11,864 nucleotides of DNA, taken from positions 1-11,864 of the forward strand of contig DPWD01000277.1 in the NCBI GenBank assembly GCA_003526465.1. The letters run 5' to 3'. Positions 6,623 to 11,864 of the stretch are shown one piece after another. The stretch is from Hyphomonadaceae bacterium (GTDB lineage Bacteria > Pseudomonadota > Alphaproteobacteria > Caulobacterales > Aquidulcibacteraceae). Position 1 is the first letter of the stretch, and each line of letters opens with the position of its first letter. The position numbers and the translations under genes were made by a program. The notes beneath the pieces are model-generated. The model saw only the letters and a program-made list of their open reading frames with translations, was not told where the DNA came from and made no database searches.

Positions 6623-7633
6623 ATGAGCAACGCCCACGGCGTCCTTTCCGACAGCGAATTGAAGCGCGCCATCGATCAGGGCTGGATCGGGGCCGACGCG
6701 CCTTTCCTGGACGATCAACTCCAGCCGGCCAGCCTCGATCTGCGCCTGGGCGAGACCGCCTACCGCCTGCGCGCGAGTTTCCTGCCCGGCGCGGGCGCGA
6801 AAGTCGCGGACCGCCTAGACGATCAATTGGTCATGCACAGGATCGATCTCACCGGCGGCGCGGTGCTGGAAACCGGATGCGTGTACCTCGCGCAGGTGCT
6901 GGAAGAGTTCACGCTGCCGCCGCACTTGCATGGCGCGGCCAATCCGAAAAGCTCCACCGGCCGCATCGATGTATTCACGCGCCTCATCACCGACGGCGCG
7001 CAATCGTTCGATCACATCTCGATGGGTTATCACGGTCCGGTTTGGGCCGAGATCAGCCCGTGCACGTTCTCAATCCTGGTGCGCACCGGCGCGCGTCTGA
7101 GCCAGGCGCGCCTGCGGCGCGGGCCGCCCCAACCCAAGCGCGAGATCGATTTCACCATGGACCTCGCGCTCAAGGGCCCCGTCGGCTTCCGCGCCAAGCG
7201 GCATTCCGGCGTCATCGATGTCGACCGTGTCGGCGCTTACGATCCACGCGATTTTTGGGAGCCGCTCGAAGCGCGGCGCGGACGCGTCGTGCTGGAGCCG
7301 GGGCAGTTCTACATTTTCGCGTCGAAGGAAAACGTGCTGATCCCGCCCGACGAAGCGGCAGAAATGGCGCCGATCCGGCCGGAACTCGGCGAATTCCGCG
7401 CGCACTATGCCGGCTTCTTCGATCCAGGTTTTGGCATCGCCCCGAACGAAGGCCGCGCGGTTTTAGAGGTGCGCTCGCGCGACGTGCCGTTCTTCGTCGA
7501 GGACGGCCAACCGGTGGGCAAATTGGTGTTCGAAAAACTGTCAGGCCCGGTGGACCGGCTCTATGGCGAGAGCGGCTCTAACTATCAGGGCCAGGGCCTG
7601 AAGCTCTCCAAACACTTCGCACCGTGGCGGTGA
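6623..7633 (+). CDS. dcd: 2'-Deoxycytidine 5'-triphosphate deaminase, long two-domain form
   Basis: Converts dCTP to dUTP for thymidylate synthesis. At 336 residues it is nearly twice the size of the roughly 190-residue E. coli type and matches the long alphaproteobacterial form, which reads like two dUTPase-fold domains in a row. The first half has the Ser-Ser-x-x-Arg type motif, S110-S111-T-G-R114 in NPKSSTGRIDVFTRLI, and E143 in GPVWAEIS. The second half has AGFFDPGFG (263-271), E282 in GRAVLEVRS, VGKLVFEKL (298-306) and the tail YGESGSNYQGQ (314-324). The start is ATG at 6623, just after a strong AGGGGAGAGG (6612-6621); the open frame from 6500 runs into apaG and is rejected. The last codons take part in an inverted repeat with downstream DNA. 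Confidence 0.94.
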   Translation: MSNAHGVLSDSELKRAIDQGWIGADAPFLDDQLQPASLDLRLGETAYRLRASFLPGAGAKVADRLDDQLVMHRIDLTGGAVLETGCVYLAQVLEEFTLPPHLHGAANPKSSTGRIDVFTRLITDGAQSFDHISMGYHGPVWAEISPCTFSILVRTGARLSQARLRRGPPQPKREIDFTMDLALKGPVGFRAKRHSGVIDVDRVGAYDPRDFWEPLEARRGRVVLEPGQFYIFASKENVLIPPDEAAEMAPIRPELGEFRAHYAGFFDPGFGIAPNEGRAVLEVRSRDVPFFVEDGQPVGKLVFEKLSGPVDRLYGESGSNYQGQGLKLSKHFAPWR

Positions 7634-7684
7634 ATGAAGGGCGCGAAGTGTTTGTAGCCATTTTGCACGCAAGTGGCTACAAAC
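7609..7684 (+). promoter_or_regulatory. Two overlapping, mutually exclusive stem-loops at the dcd 3' end
   Basis: Stem A pairs CAAACACTTCGC (7609-7620, the last dcd codons) with GCGAAGTGTTTG (7643-7654): twelve perfect pairs. Stem B pairs GTTTGTAGCCA (7650-7660) with TGGCTACAAAC (7674-7684): eleven perfect pairs. Bases 7650-7654 belong to both, so only one full stem can form at a time. Neither is followed by a T run. It could protect the 3' end of the dcd transcript or act as a switch ahead of the next gene; which of these holds is unknown. Confidence 0.6.
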
Positions 7685-7745
7685 GCGACTTTCCAGCGAA
7701 GAAGATGCCGCGGCGGCGATGAACGTGATATCAGCAACGTGTCAA

Positions 7746-7852
7746 CACCCATTCCCGGATTGCGCGAAGCGCAAGTCCGGGACCCATAAACGCGATCGGT
7801 TCGTGATCCTGGGCCCCGGAATGAATGCTGCGCATTCATCCGGGGATGGGTG
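7746..7852 (+). repeat. REP-like double-hairpin repeat, full copy 2
   Basis: A 107-base element bounded by CACCCATTCCCGG (7746-7758) and its near reverse complement CCGGGGATGGGTG (7840-7852). Hairpin 1: TCCCGGATTGCGC (7753-7765), loop GAA, GCGCAA (7769-7774), one bulged G, TCCGGGA (7776-7782). Hairpin 2: CCCCGG (7814-7819), bulged A, ATGAATG (7821-7827), loop CTGCG, CATTCAT (7833-7839), CCGGGG (7840-7845). It encodes no protein of its own and lies just upstream of the TraB/GumN gene. Confidence 0.85.
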
Positions 7853-7862
7853 GTGCTGCGGT

Positions 7863-8771
7863 TTGGGGAGGATTTGCTCTCGGTTTCAGAGGTTGGGGCT
7901 AGCACTCGCCATATCGGCGCTCGCGCTCACCGCCTGCGCCCCAACACGCGCGCCCGAATTCGCGCCGGCACTATTTGTGGCCCGTGACGCCGATTCCACT
8001 TTGTACCTCTACGGCACCATCCATCTGCGCGAGAGCGGCGAGCCATGGGGCAGCCCTGCTGTCGAGGCCGCTCTCGCACAGGCCGAGGAGATCTGGACCG
8101 AGGTCGAGAACTCGCCCGCAAACGATGAGCGCGCGCGAGAGCTCACGCTGCTTTTGGGCATGGCGCCGCCAGGACGGCCGCTGTCGACCTGGCTCAAGCC
8201 GGAAGACCGCGAGCGCCTTGCGGACGCCGCGCGCCGGCTTGGGATCGAGCCCCAAGCCTTGGAGCCGATGCGGCCCTGGCTCGCGGGCCTGACCTTGACG
8301 TTGGCGCCGATCCTGCGCGCGGGCTACGATCCTGGCGCCAGTGTCGACCGCGCCATCGATGCTTACGGTGATGCACACAGCAAGACCATGCGCTGGTTCG
8401 AAACCCCCGCGCAGCAGATCGGTTTGCTCGCCGAACTTCCCGACGCGCTGCAGCGGCAAATGCTGCTGGAGGCGATCGATGAAGCGGAGGCGGGCATCGA
8501 GAGCCTGGAGACGCTGAGCGGGGCCTGGGAGCGCGGCGACACCCAAACGCTCGAGCGCGAACTCAACGAAAGCATGCGCGACGAATATCCCGAGGTTTAC
8601 GCGACGCTCCTGCGGGGGCGAAACGACGCTTGGATCGCGGTGTTGATGCGCGAACTTGAGGGCGCTGGGGTCGATTTCGTCGCCGTTGGCGCAGCCCACA
8701 TCGTCGGCGAAGACGGCCTAGTCGCGCAATTGCGTGCGCGCGGGGTTAACGTGGAACGCGTTGGGGAGTGA
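7863..8771 (+). CDS. TraB/GumN-family lipoprotein
   Basis: Member of the TraB/GumN family, related to the eukaryotic Tiki proteins, which are proposed metal-dependent proteases; bacterial members have no settled substrate. Motifs: STLYLYGTIHL (about 45-55, with the conserved H54) and the C-terminal VGAAHIVGEDGLVAQL (275-290, with H279), numbered from the chosen start. The N-terminus is a lipoprotein signal: arginines, then LGLALAISALALTAC with a lipobox cysteine at residue 25, so it should be anchored in the envelope facing the periplasm. The start is uncertain. TTG at 7863 gives a normal 24-residue signal of 302 residues in total, but its ribosome binding site is weak. The frame is open back to ATG 7719, and ATG 7821 is also in frame, but both lie before or inside the REP-like repeat and would place 34-72 extra residues in front of the lipobox. 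It converges on the gene at 8834. Confidence 0.88.
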   Translation: MGRICSRFQRLGLALAISALALTACAPTRAPEFAPALFVARDADSTLYLYGTIHLRESGEPWGSPAVEAALAQAEEIWTEVENSPANDERARELTLLLGMAPPGRPLSTWLKPEDRERLADAARRLGIEPQALEPMRPWLAGLTLTLAPILRAGYDPGASVDRAIDAYGDAHSKTMRWFETPAQQIGLLAELPDALQRQMLLEAIDEAEAGIESLETLSGAWERGDTQTLERELNESMRDEYPEVYATLLRGRNDAWIAVLMRELEGAGVDFVAVGAAHIVGEDGLVAQLRARGVNVERVGE

Positions 8772-8775
8772 TTCC

Positions 8776-8830
8776 GGAGCGCCGGTGCTTTTCCTCCCCG
8801 CAAGCGGGGGAGCAAAGACGCCGGCGCTCC
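8776..8830. terminator. Bidirectional hairpin between convergent genes
   Basis: GGAGCGCCGG (8776-8785) pairs perfectly with CCGGCGCTCC (8821-8830). Inside, CTCCCCGC (8794-8801 region) and GCGGGGGAG (8804-8812) close on an AA loop, flanked by CTTT and AAAG. It fills the gap between the stops at 8771 and 8834. There is no classic U tract beyond the stem. The outer arms are related to the inverted repeat at 5526-5619. Confidence 0.65.
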
Positions 8831-8833
8831 AAG

Positions 8834-9868
8834 TCAGGCTGCTTCCGCCATCTGCTCGCGCAGGTGTTGTAGATCGCGCTTGGTGCGCGCCTCCGACACC
8901 ACCTGCTGCACCAGCTCCACCGCCGGCGAGCGATAGACACAGGCCACCTTGGCCTTGTGGAAGCGGGCGATATTGGCGGGCGTGACCGGTTTGTCCTGCA
9001 ATTGCAGCGCCGCGATGGCTTGGCGAATCTGGCCTTCGTCGAGCGGGGGAAGCTCTTCCGCCTTTTCGGGGATGGCGGCGATCTCGTGGGCTTCCGGTGC
9101 GGCAAGCTCAAGCGTGCGCATCGCCGCGCCCAATTTAAGCGCCGCGGCCGCGCTGCGGTTGGCCATCTGCAATTCCGCGCCCGGAACTTTGACGCTGAAC
9201 ATGGTCAGGCCGAACACCGAGAAGAACGCGAAAATCGAGGCCAGCGCATACGGCGCCCATTGCGGATAGGGCGCATGCGCGGAGGCGGTCAGCGGCACTT
9301 GTTCAAGCCGGGCGCGGAGTGCTGCGATCTGGCGTCGGTCGTCGGCGGTGACAAGATCGAAATTCGCGCGCCATTGCTCCATGCGCCCGGGATAAGTCAT
9401 ACCCGGATTGGTGACGGCCACGTCGTCGACGCGGCGTTGCAGCGCGGCGATCTCCTGCTCTATCTCCGCGCGCGTCCCGTCAATCGCTTGCTGCTGCGCG
9501 CGCCGGTCGCTTTCGGCCTGAGTGTAGAACGGCGCGGCGATTTGATTGAGGCCGCGGTGTCCGCCCTCGATGTTCATGCTGACGGCGAGGAACAGGCCGA
9601 ACGCCGCCAGCAGGAAGCGGCCATAATCGTGGGCCTTGCGATAGGCGACGACATGCTCCCACAAAACTAGCGCCATCAATTCGAAACTCACCGCCACCAC
9701 GCTCGCGGCAATGCCGCCGACGCCTGGCAACGTGTTGATCCAGCCGACCGCGTTAAGCCCCGCAACCACGAGCATGAACAAGATCACGGCGGCGACGCCG
9801 ATCTTGGTGGTCCAGTGCATTTTTTGCGGCGCGGAATCTTGCGACTGCGCGTTTGCTGTTACTCTCAT
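8834..9868 (-). CDS. Membrane protein with periplasmic coiled coil and HTH-like C-terminus, unknown family
   Basis: A 344-residue protein that I cannot place in a named family. Membrane segments lie at about residues 23-43, 51-75, 84-101 and 205-226. The basic loop YRKAHDYGR (76-84) suggests that both ends are cytoplasmic and that 102-204 is periplasmic. That loop is charged and helical (about 117-195: RAEIEQEIAALQRRVDD and DDRRQIAALRARLEQ), with a coiled-coil look and a proline/glycine break near 154-161. The cytoplasmic tail has an alanine-rich linker, then EGQIRQAIAALQ, VTPANIARFHKAK (295-307) and VACVYRSPAVELVQQVV (308-324). This three-helix pattern, with an A-x-V-Y-R-S-P turn, resembles HTH DNA-binding domains. 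A one-part membrane regulator is possible but is inference. The start is ATG at 9868-9866 without a strong ribosome binding site; a palindrome lies about 30 bases upstream. It stands alone, with both neighbours in opposite orientation. Confidence 0.85.
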   Translation of the reverse strand: MRVTANAQSQDSAPQKMHWTTKIGVAAVILFMLVVAGLNAVGWINTLPGVGGIAASVVAVSFELMALVLWEHVVAYRKAHDYGRFLLAAFGLFLAVSMNIEGGHRGLNQIAAPFYTQAESDRRAQQQAIDGTRAEIEQEIAALQRRVDDVAVTNPGMTYPGRMEQWRANFDLVTADDRRQIAALRARLEQVPLTASAHAPYPQWAPYALASIFAFFSVFGLTMFSVKVPGAELQMANRSAAAALKLGAAMRTLELAAPEAHEIAAIPEKAEELPPLDEGQIRQAIAALQLQDKPVTPANIARFHKAKVACVYRSPAVELVQQVVSEARTKRDLQHLREQMAEAA

Positions 9869-9898
9869 GCAAAGCCGAATGGTCTGTTTTGTTTAATA

Positions 9899-9911
9899 GG
9901 CATTTAATGCC
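9899..9911 (-). promoter_or_regulatory. Palindrome upstream of the membrane protein gene
   Basis: GGCATTTAATGCC is a perfect 13-base palindrome about 30 bases before the ATG at 9868. On the minus strand it is directly followed by TATTAA, a possible -10 element, so it could be an operator overlapping the promoter. It would suit self-regulation by the HTH-like protein encoded there, but that is a guess. Confidence 0.35.
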
Positions 9912-10097
9912 GAGCACGCGTGGTGTGGCTGGAATTTTCTGCCGAGCAGGCATCGCCATTTCATTCGCGTGCGCGCAGTACACCTTGCGTGAAACACGTT
10001 AGAGTTCGCACTCATTCGAGGGGCAAGCGCAGATCATTTCGGTTTGTCGCCGTCTTCGCGTCGCGCCCGTAGTCCGCCTCGGAGTCTGCAACTTATC

Positions 10098-10206
10098 CAC
10101 CCATTCCCGGATTGGCGCGCAGCGCCAAGTCCGGGACCCATAACCACGAGCGTTGGTGTTCTTGGGCCCCGGGCCCGCCGCTTGCGCGCCGTCCCGGGGA
10201 TGGGTG
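10098..10206 (+). repeat. REP-like double-hairpin repeat, full copy 3
   Basis: A 109-base copy with the same borders as copy 2 (CACCCATTCCCGG at the left, GGGGATGGGTG at the right). Hairpin 1 is TCCCGGATTGGCGC, loop GCA, GCGCCAA, bulged G, TCCGGGA. Compared with copy 2, an extra G on the left arm is matched by an extra C on the right arm, so the stem is kept. Hairpin 2 keeps CCCCGGG/CCCGGGG (10167-10173 and 10193-10199), but its inner part is different and less perfectly paired. Confidence 0.82.
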
Positions 10207-10394
10207 TTTCAATCTGATCGGGCGCTTCTTTCGCCGCAAAACACTCTTGGCGTGGTCCTCAAGCAACGTGGGCGATAGGCCAACAACTTGGCGAAATCCC
10301 GCCCTTGGTCCATTTAGGCTCAAAGCGGACAGGGGTTTGCCTCACGAAGGCCTAGGTTCGCCGCTCCACATGGGGGCAGATAGGGGAAGGGTTC

Positions 10395-10886
10395 ATGGCG
10401 TTGAAGCGTTGGACGGCTATGAGTTTCGCGGCGTTTCTGGCGGCGTGCGCCTCCGGGCGCGGCGGGGACGAGAATGAACCGATCCGGGCGCTGCTCTCGG
10501 CCGATGCGTTGATGTTTGTGAGCTTCGACACCGACGGCGATTTCGGCGTAGACGCCGCGGAAGTGGAGGCGGGTATCGCACGCGAATTCGCCCGCGCCGA
10601 TTCTAACCGCGATGGCGCACTGCAACCGATCGAGTTCCAGAACTGGGCCAGTATTGTGCTTGGCGGGGGCCAGATGGGACCGTTCCGGCTCGATTTCGAC
10701 CGCAATGTCGACAATTCCATTACGCGCGAGGAATTCGAATCCGAGATTCGGGGCCGTGTCCGCGACTACGACGCCGATGAAAACGGCGTGCTCGCGCGCT
10801 CCGAGTTCGTACGCCGGGTCGGCCAGGCGCGCCCGCCTTCCGAGCGTACGCAGCCCGCAACTCCGTTCCCCACGCCGCGCCAATAG
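10395..10886 (+). CDS. EF-hand lipoprotein with four calcium-binding loops
   Basis: A 163-residue exported calcium-binding protein. The signal ends in a lipobox, F14-L-A-A-C18, so it is probably lipid-anchored and faces the periplasm. Four EF-hand loops are readable: D45-T-D-G-D49 to E56, D69-S-N-R-D73-G to E80, D102-R-N-V-D106-N to E113, and D126-A-D-E-N130-G to E137. The first has phenylalanine at the usual glycine position 6, and the third has asparagine there, so these two may bind more weakly. The tail (146-163) is proline-rich and probably disordered. The start is ATG at 10395 with AGGGGAAGGG at 10382-10391. It is followed 84 bases later, in the same direction, by a second EF-hand gene, probably in the same transcript. 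The target or process is unknown; binding of calcium is inferred from the loops. Confidence 0.9.
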   Translation: MALKRWTAMSFAAFLAACASGRGGDENEPIRALLSADALMFVSFDTDGDFGVDAAEVEAGIAREFARADSNRDGALQPIEFQNWASIVLGGGQMGPFRLDFDRNVDNSITREEFESEIRGRVRDYDADENGVLARSEFVRRVGQARPPSERTQPATPFPTPRQ

Positions 10887-10900
10887 ACCGACAAAGTGTT

Positions 10901-10913
10901 GCCTGATTCAGGC
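10901..10913 (+). promoter_or_regulatory. 13-base palindrome between the EF-hand genes
   Basis: GCCTGATTCAGGC is a perfect palindrome around a central T, 14 bases after the stop of the lipoprotein gene. It could be an operator for the second EF-hand gene or a small RNA stem; its function is unknown. Confidence 0.3.
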
Positions 10914-10933
10914 GGCAGACAGGGCCGAAGGGA

Positions 10934-10949
10934 GCGCGCGAAAGCGCGC
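10934..10949 (+). promoter_or_regulatory. GAAA-tetraloop hairpin in the leader of the second EF-hand gene
   Basis: GCGCGC (10934-10939), GAAA loop, GCGCGC (10944-10949): a perfect six-pair GC stem capped by a stable GNRA tetraloop, 21 bases upstream of the ATG at 10971 and ten bases before its GGAG. There is no T run, so it is more likely an RNA stability or processing element than a terminator. Confidence 0.45.
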
Positions 10950-10970
10950 GACATCGTTTGGAGCAATGCA

Positions 10971-11549
10971 ATGCGGACGATTTTGATTGCGACGGCCGTG
11001 GCGGCGTTGGCGGCGGGGGCGGCTTTCGCCCATGAGCACGGCGGGCGCGGCGAACATCTGTTCCGCGCCGATTCCAACAATGACGGTGCGGTAACGCGCG
11101 CAGAATTCGACCAGGCGCGCGGCGCCATGTTCACGCGCATCGACGCCGATCACGATGGCCAACTCGAGCGCGGGGAACATCGTCGCGGCCACCACGGCGA
11201 GCACATGGCGGCGGCGGACGCTAACCATGACGGGGCGATTTCTCGCGACGAATTCCTCGCCCGCCCGCTGGAAATGTTCGCGCGCCTCGACGCCAATAGC
11301 GACGGTTCCATTTCGAGGGAAGAACAAACGGCCGCGCATTCGCGCCACGAAGAAATGCGCGAAGCGCGCCACGAGCGGGGCGACCGGCACCGTGAACATC
11401 TGCGTGCAGCCGACGCCGATCATGACCACCAATTGTCGGCTCAGGAATTCGCCACCCTCGGCGACCGCATGTTCGAACAGCTGGACGCCAACCGCGATGG
11501 CAGCATAACCCGCCAGGAAGCCGAAGCGCACCATGGGCAAGCACACTAA
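10971..11549 (+). CDS. Secreted His-rich protein with six EF hands
   Basis: A 192-residue exported protein. The signal peptide MRTILIATAVAALAAGAAFA ends in a good cleavage site (AFA before H21). Six EF-hand loops follow: D34-S-N-N-D38, D58-A-D-H-D62, D83-A-N-H-D87, D107-A-N-S-D111, D148-A-D-H-D152 and D172-A-N-R-D176, each ending in glutamate at position 12. Loop five has histidine in place of the usual glycine. The linkers are histidine-rich (HRRGHHGEH at 70-78; H123, H126, H134, H140 and H143; the end HHGQAH), so binding of zinc, nickel or copper besides calcium is possible. The start is ATG at 10971 with GGAG seven bases upstream; the longer frame from 10896 adds a charged stretch in front of the signal peptide and is rejected. 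It lies downstream of another EF-hand gene. Confidence 0.9.
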   Translation: MRTILIATAVAALAAGAAFAHEHGGRGEHLFRADSNNDGAVTRAEFDQARGAMFTRIDADHDGQLERGEHRRGHHGEHMAAADANHDGAISRDEFLARPLEMFARLDANSDGSISREEQTAAHSRHEEMREARHERGDRHREHLRAADADHDHQLSAQEFATLGDRMFEQLDANRDGSITRQEAEAHHGQAH

Positions 11550-11551
11550 AA

Positions 11552-11566
11552 TCGCCCGTTAGGCGA
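11552..11566 (+). terminator. Weak hairpin after the six-EF-hand gene
   Basis: TCGCC (11552-11556), loop CGTTA, GGCGA (11562-11566), starting two bases after the stop codon. The stem is only five pairs and only AATT follows, so its use as a terminator is doubtful. The rest of the gap to 11695 shows no clear feature. Confidence 0.3.
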
Positions 11567-11695
11567 ATTCCCGATGTTTGCTGGTCGCATCCGGGCCTTA
11601 GCCGATGACATGAGAACTTAACCCGGCTTTGATACGGCGCGCCCCAGCATGGCGGTGCGGCCGCCCGATTTGGGTCTATTGGGAAAGAAGTTCTC

Positions 11696-11864
11696 GTGCG
11701 CAAGCTGATCTTGTCGCTGGTGCTATTGGCGGGTGCGGAGAACGCGGCGGCCGACACGCTGGCCGAGGCCATGAGTACGGCTGCGGAAACCAATCCAAGC
11801 CTCGGCGCCCAGCGCCAGCGTCTACGCGCCGCGCGCGAGGCGTTGCCGCAGGCGTGGGCGGAGG
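11696..11864 (+). CDS. TolC-family outer-membrane efflux protein, N-terminal fragment
   Basis: The first 56 codons of a gene that runs off the right edge. GTG start at 11696 with GGGAAAGAAG at 11681-11690. A signal peptide is visible (MRKLILSLVLLAGAENAAA, cleavage probably before D20). The mature start, DTLAEAMSTAAETNPSLGAQRQRLRAAREALPQA, follows the TolC pattern: a short helix, then x-T-N-P-x-L and the first long helix of the outer-membrane channel. Full-length relatives have about 450-500 residues and join inner-membrane pumps to the outside. The pump partner would lie outside the window. With only 56 residues, the family is likely but not the substrate. Confidence 0.82.
   Translation, partial: MRKLILSLVLLAGAENAAADTLAEAMSTAAETNPSLGAQRQRLRAAREALPQAWAE

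Larger units (their letters stand above)
9869..10394. other. Long intergenic region between divergent genes
   Basis: These 526 bases hold no reading frame that I can defend: the frames present are short, arginine- or serine-rich, and overlap real genes or the repeat. It contains a perfect 13-base palindrome (9899-9911), the third REP-like repeat (10098-10206), and presumably the promoters of the flanking divergent genes. The stretch 9912-10097 shows no clear feature, and 10207-10394 shows only a poor promoter candidate (TTGGCG at 10288 with CATTTA 17 bases later). No tRNA or known riboswitch fold is apparent by eye. Confidence 0.6.

Noticed and set aside
10093..10101. DnaA-box-like TTATCCACC beside the third REP-like repeat
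   Set aside because: Single site with eight of nine matches, no neighbouring boxes, AT-rich unwinding region or dnaA/parA genes; most likely chance.
10112..10477. 121-codon plus-strand frame through the third REP-like repeat
   Set aside because: It overlaps the repeat and then the EF-hand lipoprotein gene in another frame, and has no sensible composition.
1..11864. CRISPR array, tRNA, rRNA, transposase or prophage genes
   Set aside because: I looked for regular direct repeats, cloverleaf folds and known mobile-element proteins and saw none; the only repeats are the REP-like and inverted-repeat families listed.

Overview
The window looks like chromosomal DNA of a GC-rich alphaproteobacterium. 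ApaG, a long-form (about 340 aa) dCTP deaminase, a TraB/GumN lipoprotein and a TolC-family exporter sit together, and the protein sequences suggest the Caulobacterales/Hyphomonadaceae side of the class (inference; there is no rRNA or other marker to settle it). I see no phage, transposase, CRISPR array, tRNA or rRNA. Most of the window is ordinary housekeeping and metabolic sequence, with several unusual small structures between the genes.

Layout. 1-1987 (minus) is the N-terminal three quarters of aminopeptidase N (pepN), running off the left edge. 2085-2657 (minus) is a 190-aa protein of unknown function. A divergent gap (2658-2791) holding two adjacent palindromes separates these from a plus-strand operon at 2792-5520: a small acyl-CoA dehydrogenase (ACAD) subunit without the catalytic glutamate, a 123-aa four-helix membrane protein, and a large ACAD subunit that carries the glutamate. 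This looks like a heteromeric ACAD pair. At 5526-5619 two near-identical, oppositely oriented intrinsic terminators end that operon and the convergent minus-strand apaG-cupin pair (6577-5632). dcd (6623-7633) is divergent from apaG. It is followed by overlapping stem-loops, a REP-like element, and a TraB/GumN lipoprotein gene (to 8771). A second convergent inverted repeat (8776-8830) separates that gene from a minus-strand gene for a four-helix membrane protein with a coiled coil and an HTH-like tail (9868-8834). A gap of 526 bases (9869-10394) follows, with a palindrome and another REP-like element. Then come two plus-strand EF-hand genes, a lipoprotein with four EF hands and a secreted His-rich protein with six, and the first 56 codons of a TolC-family gene at the right edge.

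How the parts fit together. The ACAD trio is the clearest functional unit: beta-oxidation of an unidentified acyl-CoA, with an unexplained membrane protein encoded between the two subunits. The right-hand third is rich in cell-envelope genes (TraB/GumN lipoprotein, candidate membrane-bound regulator, two exported EF-hand proteins, TolC-type channel), but I see no proof that they act together. Three copies of a hairpin repeat, one truncated, lie in intergenic DNA, and their stems show paired changes. I found no clearly new defence or mobile system. The best leads are the membrane protein with the HTH-like tail, the ACAD-membrane protein-ACAD operon, the paired EF-hand proteins, and the RNA-level structures at the pepN ribosome binding site and the dcd 3' end.
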